A DNA stretch of 34,488 nt. It comes from Kordia sp. Lineage in GTDB: Bacteria > Bacteroidota > Bacteroidia > Flavobacteriales > Flavobacteriaceae. The DNA lies in NCBI GenBank assembly GCA_002733415.1, contig NVVR01000032.1, positions 1-34,488 on the forward strand, written 5' to 3'. Shown here piece by piece: positions 34,087 through 34,488 of this stretch. The translations under genes were made by a program, and so were the position numbers. Position 1 is the first letter of the stretch. Every line of letters starts with the position of its first letter. The notes under the pieces are model-generated. The model did no database searches, was not told the origin of the DNA, and saw nothing but the letters and a program-made list of their open reading frames with translations.

Positions 34087-34488
34087 ATGGATAATAAAGG
34101 AGTGTTAAACCAGTCGTTAGGAATAGATATTGCAAAAGATAGTTTTTCATCTTGCTTTTGTTTTTTAAATAGTGATTTGTCAAAAGATTTTGAATTAGGA
34201 GAAGACTTCTCTAATGATAAGCAATGGTTTATATTTCTTTACAAATGGATAAAAAAGCAGGAATTCCACAAGTTAATTTAACTATTGTAATGGAGGTTAC
34301 TGGTGTTTATCATGAAGCAATTGCATATTATTTATATGATAAAGATTATCAAGTTAGCATCATGCAATCTAGACGTGTTAAAAAGTATACTCAGAGTTTA
34401 GATCAGCGTTCTAAAACTGATGCTCTAGATAGCAAAATGCTTTCTATGTTGGGTTGTGAGCGTAAATTAACACCATGGGAGCCACCAA
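34087..34488 (+). mobile_element. IS110-family transposase, frameshifted and cut by window end
   Basis: N-terminal part of a DEDD (RuvC-like) IS110 transposase. Frame 1 from ATG 34087 gives SLGIDIAKDSFS (first catalytic Asp) and stops at 34281. The matching continuation is in the -1 frame from 34257: AGIPQVNLTIVMEVTGVYHE (Glu), QSRRVKKYTQSLDQRSKTDA and LDSKMLSMLG (Asp), open to the window end. The switch falls exactly at A AAA AAG (34251-34257), with ATA AAA AAG as the zero frame, a classic -1 slippery heptamer. It may be a programmed frameshift, a mutation or a sequencing error in an A-run. Confidence 0.88.

Overview
The window looks like chromosomal DNA of a marine-type Flavobacteriaceae bacterium (Bacteroidota). 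The DNA is AT-rich. Most starts lack a strong Shine-Dalgarno. One product ends in a type IX secretion (T9SS) sorting domain. The gene order cdaA / folP / DUF1599 / DoxX-like / TlpA-like / tpiA / prmA / clpS is one I associate with flavobacterial housekeeping regions. I cannot name genus or species from the sequence alone.

Layout. (1) 1-9400 is ordinary core genome. It holds the 3' end of an ABC exporter, cdaA (c-di-AMP synthase), a small lipoprotein and folP on the minus strand. A plus-strand run follows: DUF1599, DoxX/MauE-like, secreted protein, DppB-type permease, TlpA-like thioredoxin, tpiA, prmA, clpS, ended by a clear intrinsic terminator. (2) 9400-16400 is accessory. It holds a 47-aa membrane microprotein with its own terminator, a 1594-aa UvrA-like ATPase made of two fused UvrA copies (four ABC modules), an uncharacterised membrane protein and an orphan Imm53-type immunity protein. 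(3) 16400-20500 is a membrane-anchored AraC regulator followed by a secreted thermolysin-like (M4) metalloprotease with FN3 and carbohydrate-binding-like modules and a T9SS tail. (4) 20926-24517 is phosphoenolpyruvate synthase followed 16 bases later by an unrecognised 350-aa protein.

(5) 24518-33900 is the most unusual part. Every intact gene there is on the minus strand and the functions are unrelated: a decayed GNAT acetyltransferase, two paralogous 470/491-aa proteins of unknown family plus a decayed third copy, a LytTR regulator, a VF530 DNA-binding protein, an SRPBCC protein, a nitrilase and a methyltransferase. Several gene junctions carry an imperfect hairpin ending in a recurring AACG(N)TTA core about 20-60 bases before the next start codon. 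Two junctions carry a roughly 175-base repeat. This stop / hairpin / start geometry resembles a gene-cassette array with attC-like sites, although the motif does not match the canonical integron core and no integrase is in the window. (6) 34087 to the end is the start of an IS110-family transposase whose frame is broken exactly at an A AAA AAG slippery heptamer.

How the parts work together: region 1 is nucleotide-second-messenger, folate, glycolysis, translation-modification and proteolysis housekeeping. The AraC regulator plausibly controls the adjacent secreted protease. The LytTR regulator, with phased direct repeats upstream of it, plausibly controls itself and perhaps the paralogous pair. 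The 24.5-34 kb stretch appears to be a plastic region built by gene acquisition, duplication and decay.
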